From the NCBI GenBank assembly GCA_003488005.1, contig DNND01000069.1:1-8068 (forward strand): DNA of 8,068 nt, written 5' to 3'. A program made the translations under genes and the position numbers. The notes beneath the pieces were generated by a model. The model did not search any database, was not told the DNA's origin, and worked only from the letters and a program-made list of their open reading frames with translations. This document shows positions 1 to 5,564 of this stretch, one piece after another. Position 1 is the first letter of the stretch. Every line of letters begins with the position of its first letter. Source of the stretch: Blastocatellia bacterium. Its GTDB lineage: Bacteria; Acidobacteriota; Blastocatellia; Pyrinomonadales; Pyrinomonadaceae.

Positions 1-12
1 GACCGAGTGTCG

Positions 13-171
13 TGAGGTCAGTACCGTCTGCGGTAGCGGATGGGTGCAGTGATTGTCGATTGGCAAGTGCTGATTTCTGATTGCTGTCTAGCGATCGGGC
101 CGATTGACAATCGGCAATCGCAAATTGGCAATGTCGGAACCCATCCGCTACCGCGGACGGTACTGACTTCA
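13..171. repeat. Inverted-repeat element with 7-bp-periodic interior
   Basis: The outer arms at 17-45 and 139-167 are reverse complements over 29 bp with one mismatch. They extend to 13-45 / 139-171 with one further mismatch. Inside them is a second inverted layer with a 7-bp period. GATTGTC (51-57), GATTGGC (58-64), GATTTCT (72-78) and GATTGCT (79-85) lie on the left. GACAATC (106-112), GGCAATC (113-119) and GGCAATG (127-133) lie on the right, and the first of these is the exact reverse complement of 51-57. Positions 100-114 also form a tight 7-bp hairpin around one base. No transposase is present, and the open frames across it look like by-products of the repeat. It is probably a member of a dispersed intergenic family, but copy number cannot be judged from one window. 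Confidence 0.8.
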
Positions 172-284
172 TTACCACTGCGAGGACTTTACTTCAAACT
201 GCAGCTCTACCATTATTTTGCGCAATTGGTTCGCAGTGCCCACTCCTGCTAGACTCTAAGAAATTCAACTGCGCGAGTCGAAAT

Positions 285-500
285 ATGAACAAGGGAAAAA
301 CCACGAAACAACCGCCCCCCGTCGATAACACGATCTCCGAGGAAACCGGGCAATTTGATCTGCGTTTTGTCCTGTGGCGTCACTTCTGCGCGCAAAATAA
401 TGTTCCGGTGGAATCGTTACCGAGCCAGCTCAAGGATGAACTCAAAGATAAGTGGGAAGAATTGAAAGCCAGCCGCCTGCGCGGTCCAACCAACAAGTAA
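285..500 (+). CDS. Small hypothetical protein, 71 aa
   Basis: This is a short intact frame with an ATG start and TAA stop, and I do not recognise the family. The N-terminus is basic and polar (MNKGKTTKQPPP, residues 1-12). The middle segment (about 23-38) is hydrophobic and aromatic, containing FDLRFVLWRHFCAQ with a single Cys35. The C-terminal part (47-66) is rich in Lys, Glu, Asp and Leu and should form an amphipathic helix. There is no signal peptide or membrane helix, so it is probably cytoplasmic. Only a weak GAG-like ribosome site (275-277) precedes the start. A poor promoter-like pair is present upstream (TTGGTT at 226-231, TAGACT at 250-255). The gene points toward the hydrolase gene and shares a terminator-like spacer with it. 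The protein-like composition and the placement clear of the repeat elements favour a real gene, but homology would have to confirm it. Confidence 0.6.
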   Translation: MNKGKTTKQPPPVDNTISEETGQFDLRFVLWRHFCAQNNVPVESLPSQLKDELKDKWEELKASRLRGPTNK

Positions 501-513
501 TTCTTAAGACATC

Positions 514-608
514 CGCAGATTACGCCGATTACGCAGAACGAAAAAGAAAAAGACCAGTTAAGCAGGTGGCTTTAACTGGTTGACGATTCTTATTCTGCGG
601 AATCTGCG
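514..608. repeat. Inverted repeat with 9-bp-periodic arms
   Basis: The left arm (514-538) repeats a 9-bp unit: GCAGATTAC (515-523), GCCGATTAC (524-532), then GCAGAACG. The right arm (593-608) holds the complementary unit twice: ATTCTGCGG (592-600) and AATCTGCGA (601-609). The right arm therefore pairs with the left after skipping one unit. The hairpin described as a terminator sits in the centre. The element fills nearly all of the spacer between the two convergent genes. Confidence 0.7.
541..580 (-). terminator. Probable Rho-independent terminator of the hydrolase gene
   Basis: ACCAGTTAA (553-561) and TTAACTGGT (572-580) form a perfect 9-bp stem with a 10-base loop. Read on the minus strand, the stem is followed by a T-rich tail (complement of 541-552, nearly all A on the plus strand). 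This is the expected order for a terminator downstream of the leftward hydrolase gene, whose stop is at 616. The stem has only three G-C pairs, so it is of moderate strength. On the plus strand the following bases are less T-rich, so action on the small rightward gene is less likely. Confidence 0.6.
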
Positions 609-615
609 AATAGTT

Positions 616-1305
616 CTAAAACCTTCCGGCGCCGAGCTTGTAGATACCGGTGAGAAACGGATTCGTTTTTCGCTCATGACCAATAGTGGTCACTGGTCCA
701 TGCCCGGAATAAACTTCCACGTCATCGCCAAGCGGCAATAGTTTGTTGGTAATCGAAGCCATCAACTGCTCAGTCGATCCGCCAGGCAAATCAGTCCTAC
801 CCACCGACCCTGCAAACAGCACATCGCCCACAAAAACCTTGCGTTCCTTTGGTTCAAACAACACGACGTGGCCGGGCGTGTGGCCGGGACAGTGAATGAT
901 CTGAAACTCGAGCTCGCCAACTTTGTAAGTTTGGCCATCTTCCCAATAGCCATCAGCTTTCGGCGGTGTCTCGAAATCAAAGCCCAAAGCGGCCCACTGA
1001 GCCTGTGGCACGCCGATCCAGGCGGCCTGCGTCGGCAGCGCGTCATAGATAAACTCGTCCGCTTTATGAATCATGATGTCGGCCGCCGGCTTCAGTTTCT
1101 TTAAGGCCGATACTCCGCCAATGTGATCGAGGTGCGCGTGAGTGACCGCAATCGCCTGCAGCTCAAATCCGTGTTTATCTATGGCGCCCACAATTTCTTC
1201 AGACCCGTCGCCCGGATCGATGCAGATGGCGCGCTTCGTCTTTTCGCAGCCGACAATGCGTGTGTGCTGTTGAAATGCTGTGACTGTGATTTCTTCGATG
1301 ATCAT
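616..1305 (-). CDS. Metallo-beta-lactamase-fold hydrolase, GloC/YcbL type
   Basis: A 229-residue single-domain metallo-beta-lactamase-fold protein. The metal-binding signature THAHLDH is at residues 55-61 (H56, H58, D60, H61). Further ligands are H142 in CPGHTPGH, D161 in VGDVLFAGSVGRTD, and H202 in YSGHGP. All two-metal ligands of the glyoxalase II-like group are therefore present. The short length, the GSVGRTDLPGG segment and the GHERKTNPFL ending match the single-domain YcbL/GloC branch rather than the longer GloB enzymes. Family members hydrolyse S-lactoylglutathione or related thioesters in the cytoplasm. Whether glutathione or another thiol is used here is unknown. The ATG start is preceded by AAAGG with an 11-base gap, a borderline ribosome site. 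The gene is divergent from the radical SAM gene and ends at a terminator hairpin. The fold is certain; the exact substrate is not. Confidence 0.93.
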   Translation of the reverse strand: MIIEEITVTAFQQHTRIVGCEKTKRAICIDPGDGSEEIVGAIDKHGFELQAIAVTHAHLDHIGGVSALKKLKPAADIMIHKADEFIYDALPTQAAWIGVPQAQWAALGFDFETPPKADGYWEDGQTYKVGELEFQIIHCPGHTPGHVVLFEPKERKVFVGDVLFAGSVGRTDLPGGSTEQLMASITNKLLPLGDDVEVYSGHGPVTTIGHERKTNPFLTGIYKLGAGRF

Positions 1306-1330
1306 AAGTAGGAAAACCTTTAGGAAGGCC

Positions 1331-1567
1331 TGATCAAGTAAGATGCATAGTCGGCTTCTGTCTTCGACGCGTAGCGTCGGTGTGAATGTAGCCCGGGCCT
1401 TTCAAGGCCGGGAAGGGTCAAGAAAGTGTTCGCGTCGCATAGCGACGCTTGAAATCAACGCGAAACTCAATCGTCACTATGCGACGAGAGCAAGCAACAA
1501 CTTGATCCCGGCGTTCAAACGCCGGGCTAAATTCATACCGCCGCTACGCGTCGAAGACACTTGATCA
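1331..1567. repeat. Nested palindromic intergenic element, about 237 bp
   Basis: The ends are TGATCAAGT (1331-1339) and its complement ACTTGATCA (1559-1567). Positions 1359-1376 and 1542-1559 are a perfect 18-bp inverted repeat that continues inward with scattered mismatches to 1412 / 1507. The left arm carries 19 extra bases after the terminal repeat. Three internal hairpins are visible: 1392-1412, 1432-1448 (7-bp stem, ATA loop) and 1507-1526 (9-bp stem, CA loop). CGTCGCATAG (1434-1443) pairs again with CTATGCGACG (1477-1486). The design resembles REP/BIME-like palindromic elements moved by REP-associated tyrosine transposases, but no such gene is in the window. It starts 25 bp upstream of the hydrolase start codon. 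Confidence 0.85.
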
Positions 1568-1587
1568 GAATTACTTAAGTCCTTGCC

Positions 1588-1615
1588 ACTGACAACCGAC
1601 AACTGACTACATTCA
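1588..1615 (+). repeat. Short heptamer array (ACYGACN)
   Basis: Three consecutive 7-bp units, ACTGACA, ACCGACA and ACTGACT, occupy 1588-1608. A looser fourth, ACATTCA, ends at 1615. The array lies between the palindromic element and the radical SAM gene and overlaps the candidate -35 box of that gene. Confidence 0.6.
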
Positions 1616-1631
1616 TCTAACGCAGTATAAT
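1603..1631 (+). promoter_or_regulatory. Candidate sigma-70-type promoter for the radical SAM gene
   Basis: A perfect TATAAT at 1626-1631 lies 17 bp downstream of CTGACT (1603-1608), a four-of-six match to the -35 consensus. Transcription would start near 1638 and leave a leader of about 30 bases before the ATG at 1670. The assignment rests on motif match and spacing alone. The -35 box is also the last unit of the heptamer array. Confidence 0.45.
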
Positions 1632-1669
1632 TCTCATATTGCAAAACCGCCATTACGCCTGTTTTTGTT

Positions 1670-2743
1670 ATGCCTATCACTACGAAATCTGCGCCGCTCG
1701 CTAAAGTCCTAGACTCGCTGACTACCGAAGGCGCGCCGGAATTAACCGAACTCCTTGAAGACCGCGCGTTGAAATGTTTCGCCTGCGGGCATCGCTGTCT
1801 GATTAAAGAAGGCAAGCGTGGCATCTGCAAAGTTCGCTTCAATGAGGGCGGGCATTTGCGGGTGCCGACAAACTATGTCGCGGCGCTTGCTTGCGATCCG
1901 ACCGAGAAGAAGCCTTTCTTCCATGCGCTTCCCGGTTCCGACACGTTAACTTTCGGCATGCTTGGCTGCGATTTGCACTGCGGTTATTGCCAAAACTGGC
2001 TGACGTCACAGGCGTTGCGCGACGACACTGCCGGCACAGCGCCGCAACTCGTCACGCCTGAACGTCTGGTTGCGATGGCCAAAGCGTATGGCGCGTCGAT
2101 GGTCGGCAGCAGTTACAACGAACCGCTGATCACCGCCGAGTGGGCCGTCGATGTCTTTAAGCAAGCGCGGCCCGCGGGTTTTCGTACCGCGTTCATTTCA
2201 AACGGCAACGCGACACCGCAAGTGCTCGATTACCTGCGGCCGTGGACTGACTGTTACAAGATTGATTTGAAGTCGATGAACGACAAAAACTATCGCCAGT
2301 TAGGCGGTGTGGTCGACAACATTCTTGAGACGGTGCAGATGGTCCATGATCGCGGTTTTTGGGAAGAGATCGTTACGCTTGTTATTCCCGGATTCAACGA
2401 TTCCGAAGATGAGCTCAAGCGCGCGGCTGATTTCATTGCATCAGTTTCGCCTGATATTCCCTGGCATGTGACTGCGTTTCATCAGGATTACCACATGACT
2501 GAGAACGCCAACACGACTGCCGAACAATTGATTCGCGCCTGCGAGATTGGACGCGACGCGGGACTGCGTTACGTCTATGCCGGAAATTTGCCGGGTAAAG
2601 TTGGCCGCTGGGAAAACACGTTCTGTCCGACGTGCGATGAGTTGCTAGTCGAACGTCATGGCTACCTGATTCGGCAGGTGAGTGTGACGGGCGCAGGAAA
2701 ATGCCCGACCTGTTCGACAAACATTCCAGGAATCTGGTGTTAG
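1670..2743 (+). CDS. amrS: AmmeMemoRadiSam-type radical SAM protein (AmrS-like)
   Basis: A 357-residue radical SAM protein. The [4Fe-4S]-binding cysteines are C100, C104 and C107 in GCDLHCGYCQNW, the CxxxCxxC arrangement that reductively cleaves S-adenosylmethionine. An N-terminal cysteine cluster (C36, C39, C43, C53) precedes it. A C-terminal zinc-ribbon-like pair of CPTC motifs (C319/C322 and C345/C348) follows, with a terminal C357. SSYNEPLI, FISNGNA, YKIDLKS and LVIPGFND are characteristic of the pyruvate-formate-lyase-activating-like branch (COG1180) and of the AmmeMemoRadiSam radical SAM family (TIGR04337). The reaction of this family is not firmly established. Its usual partners, AMMECR1 and Memo proteins, are not in the window. 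No Shine-Dalgarno sequence precedes the ATG, and the leader just before it is T-rich. The gene appears monocistronic. Family assignment is strong; function is open. Confidence 0.9.
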   Translation: MPITTKSAPLAKVLDSLTTEGAPELTELLEDRALKCFACGHRCLIKEGKRGICKVRFNEGGHLRVPTNYVAALACDPTEKKPFFHALPGSDTLTFGMLGCDLHCGYCQNWLTSQALRDDTAGTAPQLVTPERLVAMAKAYGASMVGSSYNEPLITAEWAVDVFKQARPAGFRTAFISNGNATPQVLDYLRPWTDCYKIDLKSMNDKNYRQLGGVVDNILETVQMVHDRGFWEEIVTLVIPGFNDSEDELKRAADFIASVSPDIPWHVTAFHQDYHMTENANTTAEQLIRACEIGRDAGLRYVYAGNLPGKVGRWENTFCPTCDELLVERHGYLIRQVSVTGAGKCPTCSTNIPGIWC

Positions 2744-2750
2744 GAAATTA

Positions 2751-2862
2751 GCCGCAGATTGACGCGGATGAACGCGGATAAGAGAAACGAGACCAAATGA
2801 AATGTGTCTTGATTGTTTTTGTTCTTATGCTGATCCGTTCTTATCCGCGTTAATCCGCGGCC
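2751..2862. repeat. Inverted repeat with 10-bp-periodic arms
   Basis: The left arm has three 10-bp units, CGCAGATTGA, CGCGGATGAA and CGCGGATAAG (2753-2782). The right arm has the complementary unit three times in the same period: TGATCCGTTC, TTATCCGCGT and TAATCCGCGG (2831-2860). The best pairing, 2751-2760 plus 2771-2782 with 2840-2861, skips one left unit. The centre (2783-2830) is AT-rich. The element fills the spacer between two convergent genes, so it could also help end transcription, but no clean T-tract follows the stem on either strand. Confidence 0.75.
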
Positions 2863-2871
2863 AATAAATTC

Positions 2872-4191
2872 TTATAAAAGGCCACGCTCTTTCACTTGCA
2901 AATATTTTTCCAACAGAGCCGGGGCCAGCGCCGCCGCCGTCACATCTAAAGCCAAACCACCTTGCGATTCAACTCGTCGCAGCGCCGCTTCTCGCAGGTA
3001 CATAATTTCTTCAGCCACTGATTGAGTGAACAGATCCTTTACTGTCGTTGGCACTTCACTAACTACAGATCTAAGATCGCGATCGGCAATGGTAACGACC
3101 AACGGCAGGTGTCGTGGTCGCAACAGTTTCAGCGAAGCCAACAGTTCCTTTGAACCTTCTTCATCCACAAGATCCGTCAACAGCACCACCAGCGAACGCC
3201 GCTTGCTGTTGGCGGCAATGAACTCAAACGCGCGCGAATAAGAAGGCTCGATCATTTCCGGCTCGACCGCATAAAGCGATTCCAGCGCGGCATCCATGTG
3301 TTCGCGGCCGCGGCTTGGCGGCAGAAAACTCTTGATTTTGCGCCCAAAAACAAGCAATCCCGCGTTGTCGCCGGCGCGGGCGGCGGCGGACATCAAGGCC
3401 AGCGCCGCATGCACCGCCGAATCAAGCTTCGTTTCCTGCTCGATGCGCGCCGTCATCAGACGGCCGCCATCGATGGCGATCAGAATCGTCTGGTCGCGTT
3501 CGATCTGGTACTGCCTGGTAGTTAACTTTCCCCGTCTTGCCGTCGCGGTCCAGGAGATATGTCTCAGTTCATCGCCGCGAACGTAATCGCGCAGCGACTC
3601 AAACTCGCGACCTTCGCCGCGCCAGGAAGTCTTGCGATGCGTGGCAACTAATGAACGCGCGCCGAGCGCCTTCAACTCAGCTTCGCGCGCGCGCCGCATG
3701 TTGGGATAAACTTTTACAGTCGTCACTTCGCCCACGTTTATTTGACACCAGACAAGATTCAAACGCGACAGAAAGCGCACCGCGATCTTGCCAAACTCAA
3801 ACTGGCCGCGCCGCGATGGTGTTACTCCGTACACCAATGCCGCTGACGTGCGCGCGTCAATGCGTATTTTTGCTTCCCGCAAGCCCGACAACTTCATCTG
3901 CGGCGGATACTCATCTTTAACAACGAGCGTGATCGCATGCGGCATCAGGTTGCGAATGTTCAGGCTGACTTCGGTTTCAGCGCCAACTGCAAAGCGGCCG
4001 CTGAACATGCGTGTGATTTGAACCTCTTTTGGAAGTTGACTGCGACGTGCATCAACGATGGCCAGAATTATCAGCGCGACGTCGTAAGCGAACGCTGCCC
4101 AGCGCAGCCAGGGCCGCCCCCACGAGAGCGAGAGCACAACAAAGCCGGCCGCGATAAGAAGGTAAAACAGTTTGCTAAAAACAAACCGCAT
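2872..4191 (-). CDS. DUF58 family protein (vWA-like, MoxR partner)
   Basis: A 439-residue DUF58 protein. Two hydrophobic segments (about 8-24 and 33-47) anchor it in the membrane at the N-terminus. A beta-rich region (about 55-165) precedes the DUF58 core, marked by GREFESLRDYVRGDELRHISW (about 194-214) and ending in IAIDGGRLM (238-246). The C-terminal half has a von Willebrand A-like fold, with LLVFG (279-283) and VVLLTDLVDE (335-344). The canonical metal-site motif DxSxS is replaced by D241-G-G-R-L, a common degeneration in DUF58; D340 is kept. DUF58 proteins are encoded with MoxR ATPases and probably act with them as a chaperone-like pair. It is the last gene of the leftward cluster, but 233 bp of repeat DNA separates it from moxR. 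No Shine-Dalgarno is seen before the ATG, and a heptamer array lies within 15 bases of it. Confidence 0.93.
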   Translation of the reverse strand: MRFVFSKLFYLLIAAGFVVLSLSWGRPWLRWAAFAYDVALIILAIVDARRSQLPKEVQITRMFSGRFAVGAETEVSLNIRNLMPHAITLVVKDEYPPQMKLSGLREAKIRIDARTSAALVYGVTPSRRGQFEFGKIAVRFLSRLNLVWCQINVGEVTTVKVYPNMRRAREAELKALGARSLVATHRKTSWRGEGREFESLRDYVRGDELRHISWTATARRGKLTTRQYQIERDQTILIAIDGGRLMTARIEQETKLDSAVHAALALMSAAARAGDNAGLLVFGRKIKSFLPPSRGREHMDAALESLYAVEPEMIEPSYSRAFEFIAANSKRRSLVVLLTDLVDEEGSKELLASLKLLRPRHLPLVVTIADRDLRSVVSEVPTTVKDLFTQSVAEEIMYLREAALRRVESQGGLALDVTAAALAPALLEKYLQVKERGLL

Positions 4192-4203
4192 GAAAGCACA
4201 GAG

Positions 4204-4245
4204 GTCAGGGGTCAGAAGTCAGAGGTCAGAAGTCAAAAGCCAGAC
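4204..4245 (+). repeat. Heptamer tandem array (GTCAGRR)
   Basis: Six units sit in an exact 7-bp period: GTCAGGG, GTCAGAA, GTCAGAG, GTCAGAA, GTCAAAA and GCCAGAC. The array abuts the left arm of the neighbouring inverted repeat and lies just upstream of the DUF58 start codon, inside the presumed mRNA leader. Confidence 0.85.
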
Positions 4246-4246
4246 A

Positions 4247-4413
4247 AGAGCGGGGGCATGCCCACCTTCCCGACCGCGAGCTTAACCAGGTGATCGTCAA
4301 CTTCAGAGTTGAGCGGCGTTCTAGAGAAGTGTTTCGCAAAGCGGGGGCTTGGACCATTGCCATGAGCACCGTTGAAAATCTCTCAGGTCAGGAAGGGAGC
4401 ATGCCCCCGCTCT
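4247..4413. repeat. Inverted-repeat element between moxR and the DUF58 gene
   Basis: AGAGCGGGGGCATGC (4247-4261) is the perfect reverse complement of 4399-4413. With one single-base indel and a few mismatches the pairing extends to 4275 / 4386, giving arms of about 28 bp around a 110-bp centre. A small 6-bp hairpin (4297-4302 / 4307-4312) lies in the centre. Open frames through the element show no recognisable protein, so I read it as non-coding. It ends 12 bp from the moxR stop codon. Confidence 0.75.
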
Positions 4414-4424
4414 TCTCTTTCAAA

Positions 4425-5378
4425 CTAACGCGGGACTTCCGCGCTCTTAAGAATATCCGTAATCACGGCATCGGGCGTGGCGCCGTCCAACTCCGCTTCT
4501 GCGCGCAAGCTCAACCGATGCCGCAACACCGGCCGCGCAACATCGCGCACGTCGTCAGGCGTTGCGAAGTCGCGGCCGCGAATCGCCGCCAGCGCTTTCG
4601 AACACAACAACAACGCCACCGAAGCGCGCGGACTCGCGCCATAATGAATAAACGGATGTGATCGGGTTCGCCGCACGAGATCGACCGCGTAATGTTGCAC
4701 GCCCGGTTCCATGCGCGCGGTCGCAACTTCATGCCGGCAACGAGCGATCGCGTCCGCGTCGCCGAGCGGTTGAATGTCGACGTCAGCTAGCCGGCGCGAA
4801 TTGAAACCCGCATCCCAATTTGCGACCACCTGCCGCTCCTGCTCTTCCTCTGGATAATCGAGCAAAATTTTCAACATGAACCGATCGAGCTGCGCTTCGG
4901 GCAGCGGATAGGTGCCTTCGTACTCAATCGGATTCTCAGTCGCGAGCACGGTGAAAATTGGCGACAGACGATGCAGCTCGCCATCAATCGTCACTTGCCG
5001 CTCTTCCATTGCTTCGAGCAACGCCGCCTGCGTCTTAGGCGGCGTGCGATTAATTTCGTCGGCAAGCAGGATGTCGGTAAAGATTGGACCAGGCCGCAGG
5101 TTGAACGCCGAAGTCGCGACATTGAAAACATTAGTCCCGGTGATGTCGGAGGGCATCAGGTCAGGTGTGAACTGGATGCGTCCGAAATTCGCGTTAACGA
5201 TGCGCGACAGCGTCTTGACGGTGAGCGTTTTTGCGGTGCCCGGCACGCCCTCGATCAGGGCGTGGCCCTCGGCGAGCAATGCCACGAGGATCTGTTCGAT
5301 AGGCTCGTCCTGGCCCACGATTATTTTGCCCAGCTCGCGCCGGATGTGTTCGACAGTTGAGGAGACGTAATCGATCAT
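4425..5378 (-). CDS. MoxR family AAA+ ATPase
   Basis: A 317-residue AAA+ ATPase, the usual length for MoxR. Walker A is GVPGTAKT (44-51). Walker B is ILLADEINR (103-111, with D107 and E108). The sensor-1 segment ATENPIEYEGTYPLPEAQLDRF (about 146-167) carries N149 and the conserved LDRF arginine R166. Sensor 2 is in GASPR (247-251). The C-terminal lid helices follow. All nucleotide-binding and hydrolysis residues are intact, so it should be an active cytoplasmic ATPase. MoxR proteins are thought to remodel or activate partners bearing vWA domains, here most likely the DUF58 protein. The ATG is preceded by an A-run (complement of 5381-5388) rather than a Shine-Dalgarno. A heptamer array lies immediately upstream of that run, so the ribosome leader is unusual. 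I give no symbol because moxR is a family name rather than a verified orthologue. Confidence 0.96.
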   Translation of the reverse strand: MIDYVSSTVEHIRRELGKIIVGQDEPIEQILVALLAEGHALIEGVPGTAKTLTVKTLSRIVNANFGRIQFTPDLMPSDITGTNVFNVATSAFNLRPGPIFTDILLADEINRTPPKTQAALLEAMEERQVTIDGELHRLSPIFTVLATENPIEYEGTYPLPEAQLDRFMLKILLDYPEEEQERQVVANWDAGFNSRRLADVDIQPLGDADAIARCRHEVATARMEPGVQHYAVDLVRRTRSHPFIHYGASPRASVALLLCSKALAAIRGRDFATPDDVRDVARPVLRHRLSLRAEAELDGATPDAVITDILKSAEVPR

Positions 5379-5386
5379 TGTTTTTT

Positions 5387-5557
5387 TTGAAAATCTGAGA
5401 TCTGAAATTTGAAATCAGAACTTGGTCTTTGGTCTTTGGTCTTTGGTCTTTGGTCTTTGGTTTGGTCTTTGGAAAATAGTATTAATCTCAGAGCGCCACC
5501 ACAGAGTCAACATGCGAGGCTCAAAATACAAAGACCAAAGACCTAAGTCCAAAGACC
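5387..5557. repeat. Heptamer array with inverted counterpart (TTGGTCT / AAAGACC)
   Basis: From 5387 the DNA runs in 7-bp register for ten units: TTGAAAA, TCTGAGA, TCTGAAA, TTTGAAA, TCAGAAC, then five perfect TTGGTCT (5422-5456). A shortened unit (5457-5461), one more TTGGTCT (5462-5468) and a half unit follow to 5472. The complementary arm has four units at 5530-5557: AAAGACC, AAAGACC, TAAGTCC and AAAGACC. The 57-bp centre is AT-rich at its left. The whole could fold into a long, slippable hairpin in the mRNA between the DUF4350 gene and moxR. The last unit ends 7 bp from the DUF4350 stop. Confidence 0.88.
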
Positions 5558-5564
5558 GTTTTCA

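Noticed and set aside
40..252. A 70-residue open frame on the plus strand
   Set aside because: It runs through the inverted-repeat element at 13-171, its sequence is dictated by the repeat units, and it matches no family I know.
514..608. A possible CRISPR array because of regularly spaced short repeats (also considered at 2751-2862 and 5387-5557)
   Set aside because: The units are 7-10 bp with no unique spacers of 25-45 bp, and no cas genes are present.
1343..1564. Open frames on both strands across the nested palindrome
   Set aside because: They coincide with the palindromic arms and have low-information Arg-rich products, so they are by-products of the repeat.
2783..2830. A small RNA gene in the AT-rich centre of the convergent spacer
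   Set aside because: No promoter and no terminator with a T-tract could be identified, and the stretch is explained as the loop of the inverted repeat.
4290..4661. A 123-residue plus-strand frame spanning the moxR-DUF58 spacer and the moxR 3' end
   Set aside because: Most of it lies antisense to moxR and the rest in a repeat element; the product is Arg-rich and unlike a real protein.
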